DNA of 64,000 nucleotides from Ampullaceana balthica (lineage: Eukaryota; Mollusca; Gastropoda; Lymnaeidae). Shown in pieces: positions 36,791 to 47,851 of this stretch (the stretch's first letter is position 1; the number at the start of each line of letters is the position of its first letter). The DNA is taken from contig CALYLW010000184.1 of the NCBI GenBank assembly GCA_944989445.1, forward strand, positions 747,455 through 811,454, written 5' to 3'. Both the position numbers and the translations under genes were made by a program. The notes beneath the pieces were generated by a model. It was given only the letters and a program-made list of their open reading frames with translations. It had not been told where the DNA came from and ran no database searches.

Positions 36791-39413
36791 TGCACAAGTT
36801 CATCAAATATGATATATATATATATTATATATATACCCATTTATATACATGGTTTGGTGTTGACGAGAAAATAAAAACAACCGAACAATATGGAATGACT
36901 AATGAAGCTAAGTACATTTACTAGAGCAAGGTAGTAGATCCCCATTCTTGATAACATTGTTATACTCCCAATACACGAACTTTAGATTCGTTAGCCAATG
37001 CTGGTTACAAAACCTAACAAATCGGACGAGTTCAACTACTAAAACTAGCGCTGTCGCCACTTTGATTTAGTACTTAGTCTACCCGCTGGATATGATGACT
37101 CATTGGCGTTTTGGGAGAAAAAAACAACAACGTAAACTAATTGAGATGTTGATGTGTCAGACTCTAACACTGGCCGATATGAAAAGTTGGATCCACACGC
37201 TCAAACACAATCTCCTGTAATGGTGCGCGTCCTTTGGTCCACGGCAAACACGAGTTTGGGTCCTACGGGCCCCGTAGTCTTCACACGATTGGTCAACAGG
37301 GCCCCGACATTGGATCTGGTGGACACAGGCAAAGAATGAGACGACCAACCGGGGAGCGCAATTTTTTAGCTCCCGGTGAAGGCGTGAAGACGGCCAAACA
37401 TTTTTTAAAAAAATTACAAAATCTGTTCCCATTGGACAACAAAGGCGTGGCATTGACTATCAATGGACTATAAATATTTAAGCCTGTAAGATTGAAAAAA
37501 AATAGGGAGGGATGGACAACGAATAATAAACCGATATGGTGTCACTATTCCAATCAAATGTGTCATCAGCGTTCACCATCCGGAAATCGGCCTCAATAAA
37601 TTGAAATTTATCATTCTGTTTTTTTTCCTGTGTGTGTGTATGTGTGTGGGGGTGTATTTGTGGTGAGGGTTTATTTGTGTATGTGTGTGGAGGGGGATAA
37701 TCTGTTTGAATCCCCCTCCCCTTAAAGCGAGCTTATGTTCATTGAGCGCTTCAACAACACATCGCTGCGCTTTTAGTTTTAGGTCTATCACTAACCTTTG
37801 AGAGCGGTTAAATCAATGAAAAATTAATAGATTGTAATGGTACCACGGTGGTGGCCATGACTCAGAAAGACAACCTTGTCCAAATATCCTAGATGGATTC
37901 CGTCCCTTTGCTAAATCCCTTCGCAAAACTAACTAATCCACGACACAGTCCAAACTATGGAATGGCTGTCCCCTTGACCCCCACCCCCCCACCCCACGGA
38001 CGGGTTCACATCAGGCCAATCGGGTGATGGGATTTAGCCATTCAGCGCTACAACCGACGTGGCGCGGGCTTCAAATTAAATCCAGTTATGGGCCCTTGGA
38101 GCATTTGGGGCCCCTGTGCTCATTCCAGAGGAGGGGTTATTGACCGGTAATAGCAGTCCCCTGAATGTATCCGACGTGTTTTATGAGACAAACGAAACGT
38201 TAGACCTGACGTGGAGACAGTGGCACACGACAAGGGGCATGACAGACTTGAGCGACCTGGGATTCCTCATCAACAGCGCACCGCTTCGGATGAGCTGTTG
38301 TTGGCAGACGTTTGTGAAATCGGAACAATTTATAGTACTGTCGGGATCAGAGGTTCTCGGAATGAGAATTCGTGGAATGAGTGGTTCTCGGAATGATGGC
38401 TTCGTGGAAATATGGGCTCTTGGGATCAGAGATTATCGGGATGATGGGTCCTCGGAATCAGAGGTTCTCGGAATAAAGGGGTAGTGTTGTTGTAGAAGAT
38501 ATCAATGCTCGAAATGATGTTGTAATAGACAATGGATTTACTTTTAAAGTTTAAAAATCTTGTGTTTATCTAATTTAATCTCATATTCTGGAAAGCGTGA
38601 GATCACTATCTTAAAGCTTTGGCTATTACCTGGGCAATCTGATGGGCAGTGCCATACAACATTGTCTATATATATATAGTTACCGAGTCAAAAAGACGGA
38701 TAAAATCAACTGATGCGACTGATATGAACTAAAATCAAAGAAACGAAGACATTCGCGCACTTGCATAACGTAACAAACCGCGCGGGTAAGACTACGTTAG
38801 ATAAAGTAGGTTTCTTTTAACCTAAAGTGTTATTAGAGATGAGGTGGGGGAGAAAGAGGATTATTAGAAACCCTGGTGTTAAACAGATAAGGAAAACGGC
38901 GTCTGCCATTAAAATATATATGCTGATTTCATAAAGCACTTCATTAGCGTCGGGTGATTCTCGGGAATGCGCATGCGCTTAACAGCAGATTGTGGGAATG
39001 TTAGAAGGCAGATTGGGTCGATACTCTCAGATGAGCAACCCTTCAACTATGTAGACTTGGGGCTAATCCATCTACTGTTAGACTCTTGATACAGTAGCGG
39101 CCTGCATTCCTAGACAGCTTTGAAACATATTGAAACTTTAACTAATAGCCAGCTGTTAAGTGGGTCAACTTTAATATAAGCAAATATCTCCCCCAACCCA
39201 AGAAAGCTTCAACATAAATAATACAATAAAAAGTAGTGTGTATAACTGTTTACTGTTAAATATAAACAGTAAAATTTAATAAGTGTATGTACAATTTATG
39301 TATTATGCGAGTGTGTGCGTGTGGTGAGTGTGGAAAGAAAATACACGTGCATGCAAATCTTCCATGTAAACGTGCACAATGCGTCCATAAAATATTGACA
39401 TTTCGCGTCATAA
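36791..39413. other. Intergenic, nothing firmly recognised
   Basis: 36815-36835 is an AT dinucleotide run. 37630-37690 is (GT)n-like. 38340-38475 repeats TCTCGGAAT loosely at irregular spacing. Frames up to 122 codons show no family motif. Confidence 0.5.
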
Positions 39414-39535
39414 GTGACATATCAGTATGACATATATAAAACAATTCCACGAGTTCTGTTCCCTACGTGTCATGTGACATGTCAGTATGACATCTATAAA
39501 ACAATGCCCTCGTATTCTGCTCCCTACGGGTCACT
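39414..39535. repeat. 60-bp tandem duplication
   Basis: Two copies, about 85% identical, share GTATGACAT, ATAAAACAAT and TTCTG.TCCCTACG. A 24-bp duplication (TTACGTTATGTCTCCTATTT) follows at 39709-39758. Confidence 0.85.
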
Positions 39536-40647
39536 ACCAACAATTTCTTCAATCAGATATTGGATAATCAATTAGACACCACCATGGTGAGCTGCTGACA
39601 CAATCTGAAAAAGTTGCCGCTATCCTAATAGGACGGAAGCTTGTTCAACATATCACGGGTAACATAACATTAAATAAAATACACAGTTTTCGTCTGAAAC
39701 GAGTGCATTACGTTATGTCTCCTATTTCTGACTTACGTTATGTCTCCTATTTCTGACTACATCCAATGTTATTATATTTGATTTTAAAAAAATGTAAATT
39801 GTATCAATTAATAAAATTGCATACAATTTTAATCAAATGCAGTCTATTAAATCACTTTCCGTTGTTTGTTTGTTTTTTTGTTTGTTTCTTTGTTTTTTGT
39901 TTTTTAAATCTTGATATGTTGTCCAAAACTACAAATTTAAAAAAAAATAATTAAAAAAATAAAAGAAGAAGACTTTTAAAAATAAACTTTTACTCCTGAT
40001 CTAGCATCACACGGCCAAACAATCCTTGTTACCTTGTTACCTCGTTAACGTTATCATTCCTTTAATTCCTTATCAGGAAAACTATTTTAGGAGTTGACCT
40101 TTACATAATGTTGAAGAGCGATTTTAAAAAATATATATATAAGAATAAATGCAATCTTCAGAATTCACACTGCTCTGCGTCCTTCTTCAGGGAAATAAAT
40201 ATAAACAATATTTTAAAAAAAAATTAAAAGTCTGGTTTTAAGTTGAATTATAACAAGATAATAATATAAATATTCACATGATAACAAATGATGAGTGTAT
40301 AAACTAAAGACACCATTCACGGCTGAAACCACCAAGATACCATCAAGATAAGCCGCTTATCACGGGGCTTCCATCAGAATTTTAGGCGCCCGCCTTTACC
40401 CTAGACAAGCAGACGACAACGTGGAATTTGCTTTTGATATTGTGGAAACAAAACCATAACACGCCTGCTGTTAGACCCAAGGATGAGCACATTGTATACA
40501 AGCGATATGACAATGTCGACAACATGTCTTGTGTATTAGACAATGTTCGCCTGATGAGCATTTTTTTAATTTACGGGTACAAATGTCATGCACACCAAAG
40601 TATTTGTACAAAGTGGATAAGTCGTTATAAGATTTGTTTTATATGTT
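39536..40647. other. AT-rich intergenic
   Basis: Long T- and A-rich runs around 39860-39960. Nothing else. Confidence 0.5.
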
Positions 40648-40745
40648 CAGAGGTTTCTATCAATGGGGAGTGGAGAGGTCATTCTTGCGGTGGTATCAGA
40701 GGTTTCTATCAATGGGGAGTGGAGAGGTCATTCTTGAGGTGGTAT
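40648..40745. repeat. 49-bp tandem duplication
   Basis: Two copies with signature CAGAGGTTTCTATCAATGGG, one substitution apart. Confidence 0.92.
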
Positions 40746-40884
40746 CAGAAGCTTAGTAAATGTATAACATATAAACAGGGTATTAGTTAGCCTGACAGGA
40801 TGTAACACAACAGTGAACGTTTCGGCAAAGAGCCTTTCTCAAGGAACAAATAGTACACAAATAAAATGAATAAAACGAAAGAAT

Positions 40885-41470
40885 AAATAAAACAAACCCG
40901 TAAAAACAAAGTTTTTGCCTATAAATCACTTATATATGAGACATAACTAACAGTAGTGATTATTTTCAAACACGACAAACATTTACAGACTGAATCTGTC
41001 TTAACTCAACTTTGCTTCATAACCCTGGGGGGGGTGTTGGGGGTGTGGGGGGGGGAGAGGGGAAAAGTCTGGTCACCGATCGCTTGACCGAGCTCAGCGT
41101 GACACGTAAAATGTAAAAAAAAGCACGCCGGTACTTCGATGGGTCGCGTCAACGCGTGACTGAACAATCCCGTGGAAAAAAAAACAATAACAAACAGTGA
41201 ATTTGAACTACATACGTTATATCAGGATAAACTAAAAATGCATAAATTTAATTACGGTACGTTCGATCGATCTGAAATTTTGATACGATGCATTGTTAGG
41301 TGAGACGGGTCCGTGTGCCAAATTTCAGCTCGATCGGATCACGGGAAGTGGGTGATTTTTGACTTTTGTTTTTCCGCCCACCCAAGACAGACAGAGAGAG
41401 ATGACGACAGAACGACAGGGATTTAATATAAGGGATTTAATAAGGGATTTAAAAACTTAGCTGCGGTGAA
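40885..41470 (+). mobile_element. Copy of the dispersed modular repeat (core module)
   Basis: It carries TATATGAGACATAACTAACA, GACCGAGCTCAGCGTGACAC, a TACGGTACGTTCGATCGATC block and ACGGGAAGTGGGTGATTTTT. It is closest to the second and third modules of the 17.6-20.1 kb array. No terminal module follows. Confidence 0.75.
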
Positions 41471-41914
41471 ATCCAATTAGTCCATTAGAGATATAGTAAG
41501 GAGAGAAAAGTAGAAGCTTATATAGGAAAGGAGTGGGTGGGTGTGGCCAATCAATCAGGTTTTCAGTGCAAACAGAAGCTTAAAAGGTTCGGTTGGTTGG
41601 GGGGGGGGAGTAATATCCAAATGGGATGTTTGATTAGTACAAGAAAGAGACAGTGATTTTCTATGCACTTTAAAATAAAGAGGGGAGGAGGTCTGAGTTC
41701 TCCCCCTTCCCGGGATTGTAGGCAGTTATCCTGTTTAAGTTTATGTAAGGGGCTTCAAAAGGGTCACACTCAAGATAACAGAAAGTGGGGAGGGGAGGGG
41801 GCGTCACAAGAATGACAACACTGAACTTTGAAGATGTGATTCCAATACAGGATAAGGTCACGCACGTACCACGTGTTTGATTTTTTTAGCTATTGATAAT
41901 TATATGTAAACATG
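41471..41914. other. Intergenic, nothing recognised
   Basis: G-rich short runs near 41600 and 41790. No gene. Confidence 0.5.
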
Positions 41915-42250
41915 GTTAGCCAACGTAAGCGATTCGTTGTTAGCCAACATTAGCGATTCGTTGTTAGCCAACGTTAGCGATTCGTTGTTAGCCAACGTTA
42001 GCGATTCGTTGTTAGCCAACGTTAGCGATTCGTTGTTAGCCAACGTTAGCGATTCGTTGTTAGCCAACGTTAGCGATTCGTTGTTAGCCAACGTTAGCGA
42101 TTCGTTGTTAGCCAACGTTAGCGATTCGTTGTTAGCCAACGTTAACGATTCGTTGTTAGCCAACGTTAACGATTCGTTGTTAGCCAACGTTAGCGATTCG
42201 TTGTTAGCCAACGTTAACGATTCGTTGTTAGCCAACGTTAGCGATTCGTT
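41915..42250. repeat. 24-bp minisatellite, 14 copies
   Basis: Unit GTTAGCCAACGTTAGCGATT plus CGTT. Exactly fourteen units. GCCAACGTTAGC is a near-palindrome within each. Both strands are open by unit length. Confidence 0.97.
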
Positions 42251-42523
42251 GTTCAGCATTTATTAAACTGAATAGCAACTAACACATTTATAGACAGGAA
42301 ATTATAAAAGCACCCTCAAGTCTCAACTGACTGTAAAATGTAAATAATATATATACCCAAATATCACACTACACTCCCAGTCATTGTGATATTATGTTGC
42401 CTGTGTGTAAAACTAATATTTCAACATAAACCTCCGCCAATCAAAATCTATTAGGGCTAACGAATTCACCTTTAATTAGTTGATTAATCGTTAACAATTT
42501 TGATCAATTAAAATTAGTTTTGA
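42251..42523. other. AT-rich spacer
   Basis: Nothing recognised. Confidence 0.5.
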
Positions 42524-42609
42524 TACACAGGTAAACAAAGAATACTAATGTCCTACACAGGTAAACAAAAAATACTAATGTCCTACTAGGGTAAACAAAG
42601 AATACTAAT
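42524..42609. repeat. Left part of a 30-bp minisatellite split by the retrotransposon
   Basis: About three units with signature CTAATGTCCTACACAGGTAA, ending at CTAAT, the left target-site duplication (42605-42609). The array resumes at 47852. Confidence 0.95.
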
Positions 42610-42800
42610 TGTTACGGTCAGATGTTGTGGTGTGGGGATGACTACGCATAAATGGGGTTGTGAACACTTGTCCTCGTGGAACGGGGGGGCGGGTGAACTC
42701 AAGGTACGTGCAAGTTGTAATGAATTGACAGGACCACGGTCAAAGGGAGACATGGTGATTGACCCAGGGGCCAGTCAAAAACCAGTCGGACAAGACGGGG

Positions 42801-42807
42801 TATAAAA
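42801..42807 (+). promoter_or_regulatory. Probable LTR TATA box
   Basis: TATAAAA about 190 bp into the LTR, in GGGGTATAAAATGGG. The following segment to the ATTAAA would be the R/U5 part. The same box is at 47533-47539 in the 3' LTR. Confidence 0.6.
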
Positions 42808-43003
42808 TGGGTCACATTGTGTGTCGCTGGGAGATTGTTAAGTTGCCAAGTAGCAGACAGGTGAAAGACGTACGATAGAGTGTGGAGTTTGTGAACGTAG
42901 TCCAATCCGGTCAAGCTGGGCCGAGGACTCTGGATGGTATGACCATCAACTGTAAACTGCCAATTGTACTGTACCATAAATATGTTCAAAGCTTCTGGAT
43001 GTC

Positions 43004-43009
43004 ATTAAA
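43004..43009 (+). promoter_or_regulatory. Probable polyadenylation signal in the LTR
   Basis: ATTAAA, about 200 bp after the TATA box. In the 3' LTR copy it would direct cleavage of the genomic transcript. Confidence 0.4.
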
Positions 43010-43119
43010 CTTATGTTGAAAGAAAACAACCCAGCGTTGCTAAGTCTTTTACCCGTCTACGTGGTAAATATCTGTGGCTAAGGGGAAACCTCAACCCCTA
43101 GACAACGACTCCGCCACAG

Positions 43120-43137
43120 TGGGGGCCCCGTCGAAAA
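43120..43137 (+). promoter_or_regulatory. Primer-binding-site candidate
   Basis: TGGGGGCCCCGTCG begins one base after the left LTR. TGG is the usual start, complementary to the CCA end of a tRNA. I cannot say which tRNA matches. Confidence 0.6.
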
Positions 43138-43230
43138 ACCGAGCCAAGACGCTGTGCATCAAGACACGTCACTAAAGGAGAAACGACGAAAAACACATCA
43201 ACGAACTGGCCGTACTAGCCATCCCGATAG

Positions 43231-43632
43231 CAAGATCATCACGAGAGCGTAGGGCTTACACCTCGTAACGACGAGACCAGGGGTGTTGAAGACAGCCGTC
43301 GCAGTGATGTTACAGACAGCCGTTGCAGTGATGTTACAGACAGCCGTAGCAGTGGTGTTACAGACAGCCGTTGCAGTGGTGTTACAGACAGCCGTTGCAG
43401 TGGTGTTGTAGACAGCCGTAGCAGTGGAATTGCAGACAGACGCAGAAAGGGAGGCCATACAGACTACACCCGGAAGAGCATCGGAGGAATAACGAACACT
43501 AACTTAGATAGTAACACAGAAGCTGACTACAGCCTGGACAACTTCGAGGTTACAACCTCAGTAATACGTGACAGTGAAGGAGGTGACTTTGTGACTCTCT
43601 CGCCTATGGATACTGATACTGCCCTGGTATAA
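43231..43632 (+). pseudogene. Open frame without a start, 24-bp repeats (VTDSRCSG-like), possible gag remnant
   Basis: 133 codons are open between stops at 43228 and 43630, with no ATG until nearly the end. The first part is six copies of a 24-bp unit (signature GACAGCCGTTGCAGTGGTGT) coding V-T-D-S-R-C/S-S-G/D. The rest is Asp/Ser/Thr-rich, with SLDNFEVTTSVIRDSEGGDF. Its position where gag should be suggests a remnant, but there is no zinc knuckle (CCHC) or capsid motif. It may simply be untranslated repeat. Confidence 0.4.
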
Positions 43633-43857
43633 TGTGTTTTTCTTATGTATGGGTACTATTTGTGTGGTAATTTCTATCGTACAGGCAAGTACAACTTAAT
43701 TTCTAATATTAAATTAGTATGTTTTAGATATTATATATTATATATTTGTATATGATGAATCCCCAAATTGTATTATTGAGATAGTAGTTTTGTAGATTGA
43801 GTATTGTTATATTGGGTCCCTAATACAAAACGATAGGAAGACGGTAGACGAATTTGA

Positions 43858-45732
43858 GATTGTGACCGTAGAGTAACTACTAATATAGAAAACATCGGGA
43901 CAGAAGTAGTAGCAGGGGCGGTAACGACGAGGGCAGCAAAAGAAAAACAAAAACTACTCTATGATCGTAGAGCCAGAAGACGAGAGATTCTTGTAGGAAG
44001 TCATGTGGTTGTGATGAAAGCGTCGGCGGGTAGTAAACTACAAAGATCCCGATGGCATGGACCATATAAGGTCGTAGAAAAAGTAGGGGATTGTAATTAT
44101 GTAATCCTGGAAAAGGGAAAAAGGAAAACATATCACATAAACTTGCTAGAGGAATATCATAGTAGGGAAGAATCAAGTCAAAAGCATACTGAGACATGTA
44201 CCAATCACCCTATTACAAACAGCAGTGCGAAAAACGCGGCTTACGCCGTCGTTATAGAAGATAACGAGACAGAAAATGAAAGCAGAAACATTAGTTCGTT
44301 GCCAACACAGGCGAGCGGGGTTAAGGAATCGATGAAAGATGTAAGAATTAACCCCCACCTCAAAAAGTATGAAAGAGAACAAATAGAAAGGATACTAGAT
44401 AAATACGCTAACGTTATAACTAACACACCAGGAAAATCCACTGTAGTAGCTCACTCTATTGAGTTAAACACAGAAAAACCAATCTGTCTGAGACCATATC
44501 CTATACCCTTTTCAGCAAAACAAGAGATAATTAAGGAAATTCGGCAAATGGAAGGGGAGGGCATTATAGAAAAGTCAACTTCACCCTACTCCTCGCCAAT
44601 AGTCCTAGTTAAGAAAAAAGACGGTTCCACACGTTTCTGCATTGATTACAGGAAACTAAACGCTATAACGATAACAGACGCAGAACCAATACCCAATCAG
44701 GAAGATTTATTTATTCAATTAGGACAAGCTAAGTATTTCTCAAAAATTGACTTAGTGAAAGGTTATTGGCAATTACCGGTAGAAATAAACTCGAGGAAAT
44801 ATACTGCTTTTCAAACTGACTTGGGATTGTATCAGTTTAAATACATGCCATTTGGGCTGTGTAACGCACCAGCGACATTCGCACGAGGCATGCGTCGAGT
44901 CTTAGGTGATCAAAAAAACGTGGTCAGTTTTTTTGATGACATTTGCGTGTTTGGAAGATCCATAACAGAACATAATCATACATTGGATCAGGTACTAAAC
45001 AGATTGAAAACTGCGGGGTTGACAGCTAGGCCAACAAAAATGGAAATCGGGTTTTCAGAAATAGAGTTTCTGGGTCATATAGTCGGAGGAGGTACACAGA
45101 GACCTAACGCCAGTATAACAAGTAAAATATTAAATATCAAACCTCCGAACACCAAGAAACAAGTGAGGAGCTTATTGGGGCTGATCAGTTATTATAGAAA
45201 ATTTGTTCCGGATTTCGCAGATATATCGGCCAGTCTATCAGATCTAACAAAAAAAGGAAAACCAGAAAAAGTACAATGGACTAGCACATGTAGAGAAGCA
45301 CTAGAAAAGATCCAAAAGGCTCTATCTACACAACCAATCCTTATACTGCCAGAGATAAATCATGAGTTTGTAATCAGAACAGACGCGAGCGAGTCCGCTA
45401 TAGGGGGATGCTTAATGCAAGAACGGGAGGGATTATTACACCCGATAGCGTACGTAAGCAGGAAACTATTATCCCGGGAGACCCGATACTCAGTAATTGA
45501 AAAGGAATGTTTGGGGGTAGTATGGACGATTACAAAATTCTCAAGATACCTTTTTGGTAATCACTTTACTATCGAGACGGACCACAAACCATTGACGGTG
45601 TTACAGACATCCAAGAGCATTAATAACCGCGTGGCACGATGGGCGTTAACATTACAAGAATACAAATTTACTATCAGACCGATCCCAGGGGCTGATAATA
45701 CATTGGCTGACGTACTTAGCAGACAGTGGTAG
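43858..45732 (+). CDS. pol: Retrotransposon pol: integrase C-terminal domain, reverse transcriptase, RNase H
   Basis: The frame is open from 43858. Its first ATG is at 44014 and an alternative GTG at 44005; I give the whole open frame because homology starts before them. The N-terminal part reads AAKEKQKLLYDRRARR, then WHGPYKVVEKVGDCNYVI and TYHINLLEEY, the GPY/F C-terminal domain of Ty3/gypsy integrases. Counted from 44005, reverse transcriptase spans about residues 150-345: ILEKGKR linker past, then SPYSSPIVLVKKKDG, catalytic Asp249 in KIDLVKGYWQ, MPFGLCNAPATFARGM, and FFDD (Asp311/312) where YxDD is usual. RNase H spans about 455-573: RTDAS (Asp460), VIEKECLGVVW, ETDHKPL (Asp526), ADVLSR (Asp569). 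The stop follows two residues later, so no integrase comes after RNase H. This is Gmr1-like order. The reading frame is intact. Upstream of 43858 stops occur, and the integrase core and protease are missing. Confidence 0.9.
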   Translation, partial: DCDRRVTTNIENIGTEVVAGAVTTRAAKEKQKLLYDRRARRREILVGSHVVVMKASAGSKLQRSRWHGPYKVVEKVGDCNYVILEKGKRKTYHINLLEEYHSREESSQKHTETCTNHPITNSSAKNAAYAVVIEDNETENESRNISSLPTQASGVKESMKDVRINPHLKKYEREQIERILDKYANVITNTPGKSTVVAHSIELNTEKPICLRPYPIPFSAKQEIIKEIRQMEGEGIIEKSTSPYSSPIVLVKKKDGSTRFCIDYRKLNAITITDAEPIPNQEDLFIQLGQAKYFSKIDLVKGYWQLPVEINSRKYTAFQTDLGLYQFKYMPFGLCNAPATFARGMRRVLGDQKNVVSFFDDICVFGRSITEHNHTLDQVLNRLKTAGLTARPTKMEIGFSEIEFLGHIVGGGTQRPNASITSKILNIKPPNTKKQVRSLLGLISYYRKFVPDFADISASLSDLTKKGKPEKVQWTSTCREALEKIQKALSTQPILILPEINHEFVIRTDASESAIGGCLMQEREGLLHPIAYVSRKLLSRETRYSVIEKECLGVVWTITKFSRYLFGNHFTIETDHKPLTVLQTSKSINNRVARWALTLQEYKFTIRPIPGADNTLADVLSRQW

Positions 45733-47330
45733 TGGGACAGACAAAAGACTGATAGAAAATCACGGTCCCACTAATCCCACTAAGACTACCAGTATACTGA
45801 CAGATTTTGTAGGGTTGAGTACAAGAATGATCAAAATAGCTAATAATTAAGCCTGGGACAATGACAAATGATTGTAGTTTCCCAAATTTTAGGGTACGCT
45901 CTTGGTAATGCTAATAAGAGTCGTTTCTTGTTTAGAATGGGAAATATACGAAATGTTCCACCATCAAAAACAATGACTATGATTTTTGATGCATACATTG
46001 AATTAACACGGAATTGGTATTGTGTCTTCTATGATGATGATAATTTGTTGAAAATTATGATGACTAATGATAATATTGTTGGGATTGAAGTTGGGGTCTG
46101 AGTGACCTTGTACCAGTATCATTGTGAAATGAAATAAAGTGGTTCGTATGTTCATGACAAATGTGTTGATCATATAAGAAATTTTGTGCACTGGAGACCT
46201 CAGTCCAAATTTTATGATAAGAGATGTTGTTATGATGATAATGTTTTGATTAGGATGATGAGGCTGCTATTTGTTGATAACTATGAGGAGTTATGATACT
46301 GTATTTTTGTATTTACTTGGGGGGTCTGAGCGACCATTTCCCAGTATTACTATTATATGAATTGATAAGACAATTCTTAGGTGCACGACACATTTTGATT
46401 ATGTAAGCACAACATGTTTGGAGCCCTCGGGCATTTGGTATAACATTGATAATATGTATTTATTATATGTTATGATGATGAAATTTTTGATTCATGAAAA
46501 TTTTGCCGATGACTATGTTATGATTATGAATATGATAATTTGTAACCCATTAACTGGTGGTTATAACTGGTCCCAGTAGGGGGGACGATAAATATACATA
46601 CGAGATCCCGCTATGGGGACAGAAAACATACATAACATGTCCCATAAAGATACAGATGCAAGTATTAATGAAAAGGGACAGAAAATTGGGTGGATAGTGA
46701 TTGTTGTGACACATGATTAGCAATTAAACCATTGAAGCATGACATTCAATGTTTGTGAGACATGTTGAGCAATTAAGTCACTGAACCATGACTTTCTTCG
46801 CTTGTAAAACATGGGGATCATCTAAATCATTGAACCATGAGATTCTTTGCTTGTGAAACATGGGTATCATTTAAGTCATTTAACCATACCAAGATTTTTT
46901 TTGTATGTGAAGAATATTAATACTTCAAATGTGACAAATTTTTTTTTAGTATATTGATGTATATATATCGTTATCATTTTGAGTAATAATAACCTTTGCT
47001 ACCCTCGAAAGCGAGGTAGTATAGGACTAGACTCGTACGCAGGTACGAAAACCGGGTAGTTCCACAATGTAAATAAAACGATTCCTTATTATGTATTTGG
47101 GAATATACACCAGCTATTGTGAACTAATATTTTTTTGGAAGCTAGCATATTACTGGTGAAAATTCTGTATATAGTGCACATTGCAATTGTTGAATATTGT
47201 TAAAATAACTATATATTAATGAAATACCTGTGTGTGTAAGAATGGGATATATTATTAGTAGATCATGACACACCAAAACCTCAAGACCTTATGTTTATAA
47301 ACTCGCGACATTCTTGCTAAGGTCGCTCGT
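45733..47330 (+). other. 1.6-kb non-coding 3' region of the retrotransposon
   Basis: No env-like or other frame longer than 77 codons. It contains degenerate internal repeats: GGGGTCTGAGTGACC at 46093 and a near copy at 46320, and about four 55-60-bp units around 46700-46890 sharing ATTGAACCATGA and TTTGCTTGTGAAACATG. The unusual length for a region without an ORF may reflect a deleted or never-present gene. Confidence 0.7.
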
Positions 47331-47341
47331 GAGGAGGGGGG
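47331..47341 (+). promoter_or_regulatory. Polypurine tract
   Basis: GAGGAGGGGGG lies directly before TGTTACGG of the 3' LTR, as needed to prime plus-strand DNA synthesis. Confidence 0.88.
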
Positions 47342-47851
47342 TGTTACGGTCAGATGTTGTGGTGTGGGGATGACTACGCATAAATGGGGTTGTGAACACT
47401 TGTCCTCGTGGAACGGGGGGGCGGGTGAACTCAAGGTACGTGCAAGTTGTAATGAATTGACAGGACCACGGTCAAAGGGAGACATGGTGATTGACCCAGG
47501 GGCCAGTCAAAAACCAGTCGGACAAGACGGGGTATAAAATGGGTCACATTGTGTGTCGCTGGGAGATTGTTAAGTTGCCAAGTAGCAGACAGGTGAAAGA
47601 CGTACGATAGAGTGTGGAGTTTGTGAACGTAGTCCAATCCGGTCAAGCTGGGCCGAGGACTCTGGATGGTATGACCATCAACTGTAAACTGCCAATTGTA
47701 CTGTACCATAAATATGTTCAAAGCTTCTGGATGTCATTAAACTTATGTTGAAAGAAAACAACCCAGCGTTGCTAAGTCTTTTACCCGTCTACGTGGTAAA
47801 TATCTGTGGCTAAGGGGGGAACCTCAACCCCTAGACAACGACTCCGCCACA
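47342..47851 (+). repeat. 3' LTR, 510 bp
   Basis: Matches the 5' LTR except for the G/A run near 47815. TATA box at 47533-47539. Followed by the CTAAT duplication. Confidence 0.96.

Larger units (their letters stand above)
42610..43118 (+). repeat. 5' LTR, 509 bp
   Basis: Starts TGTTACGGTCAG and ends CCGCCACA, within the usual TG...CA. It contains a TATA box at 42801-42807 and ATTAAA at 43004-43009. The minus-strand 96-codon frame at 42699-42989 appears identically in the 3' LTR and is not a gene. Confidence 0.96.
42610..47851 (+). mobile_element. Complete LTR retrotransposon, Ty3/gypsy class, Gmr1-like pol order, internally shortened
   Basis: LTRs at 42610-43118 and 47342-47851 start TGTTACGG and end CCGCCACA. 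They differ only in a short G/A run (GGGGAAACC versus GGGGGGAACC). The 5-bp duplication CTAAT flanks the element (42605-42609, 47852-47856). A primer-binding-site candidate follows the left LTR by one base and a polypurine tract precedes the right LTR. The 4.2-kb interior encodes integrase C-terminus, reverse transcriptase and RNase H in one frame. Gag, protease and the integrase catalytic core cannot be found, so the element is probably non-autonomous. The near-identical LTRs imply recent insertion. Confidence 0.95.

Noticed and set aside
42699..42989. 96-codon minus frame present twice (also 47431-47721)
   Set aside because: It is duplicated because it lies in the LTRs; no conserved domain, antisense to the element.
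43858..45732. Exogenous or endogenous retrovirus
   Set aside because: No env-like frame exists between RNase H and the 3' LTR, and pol has Ty3/gypsy-type domains; a retrotransposon explains it.
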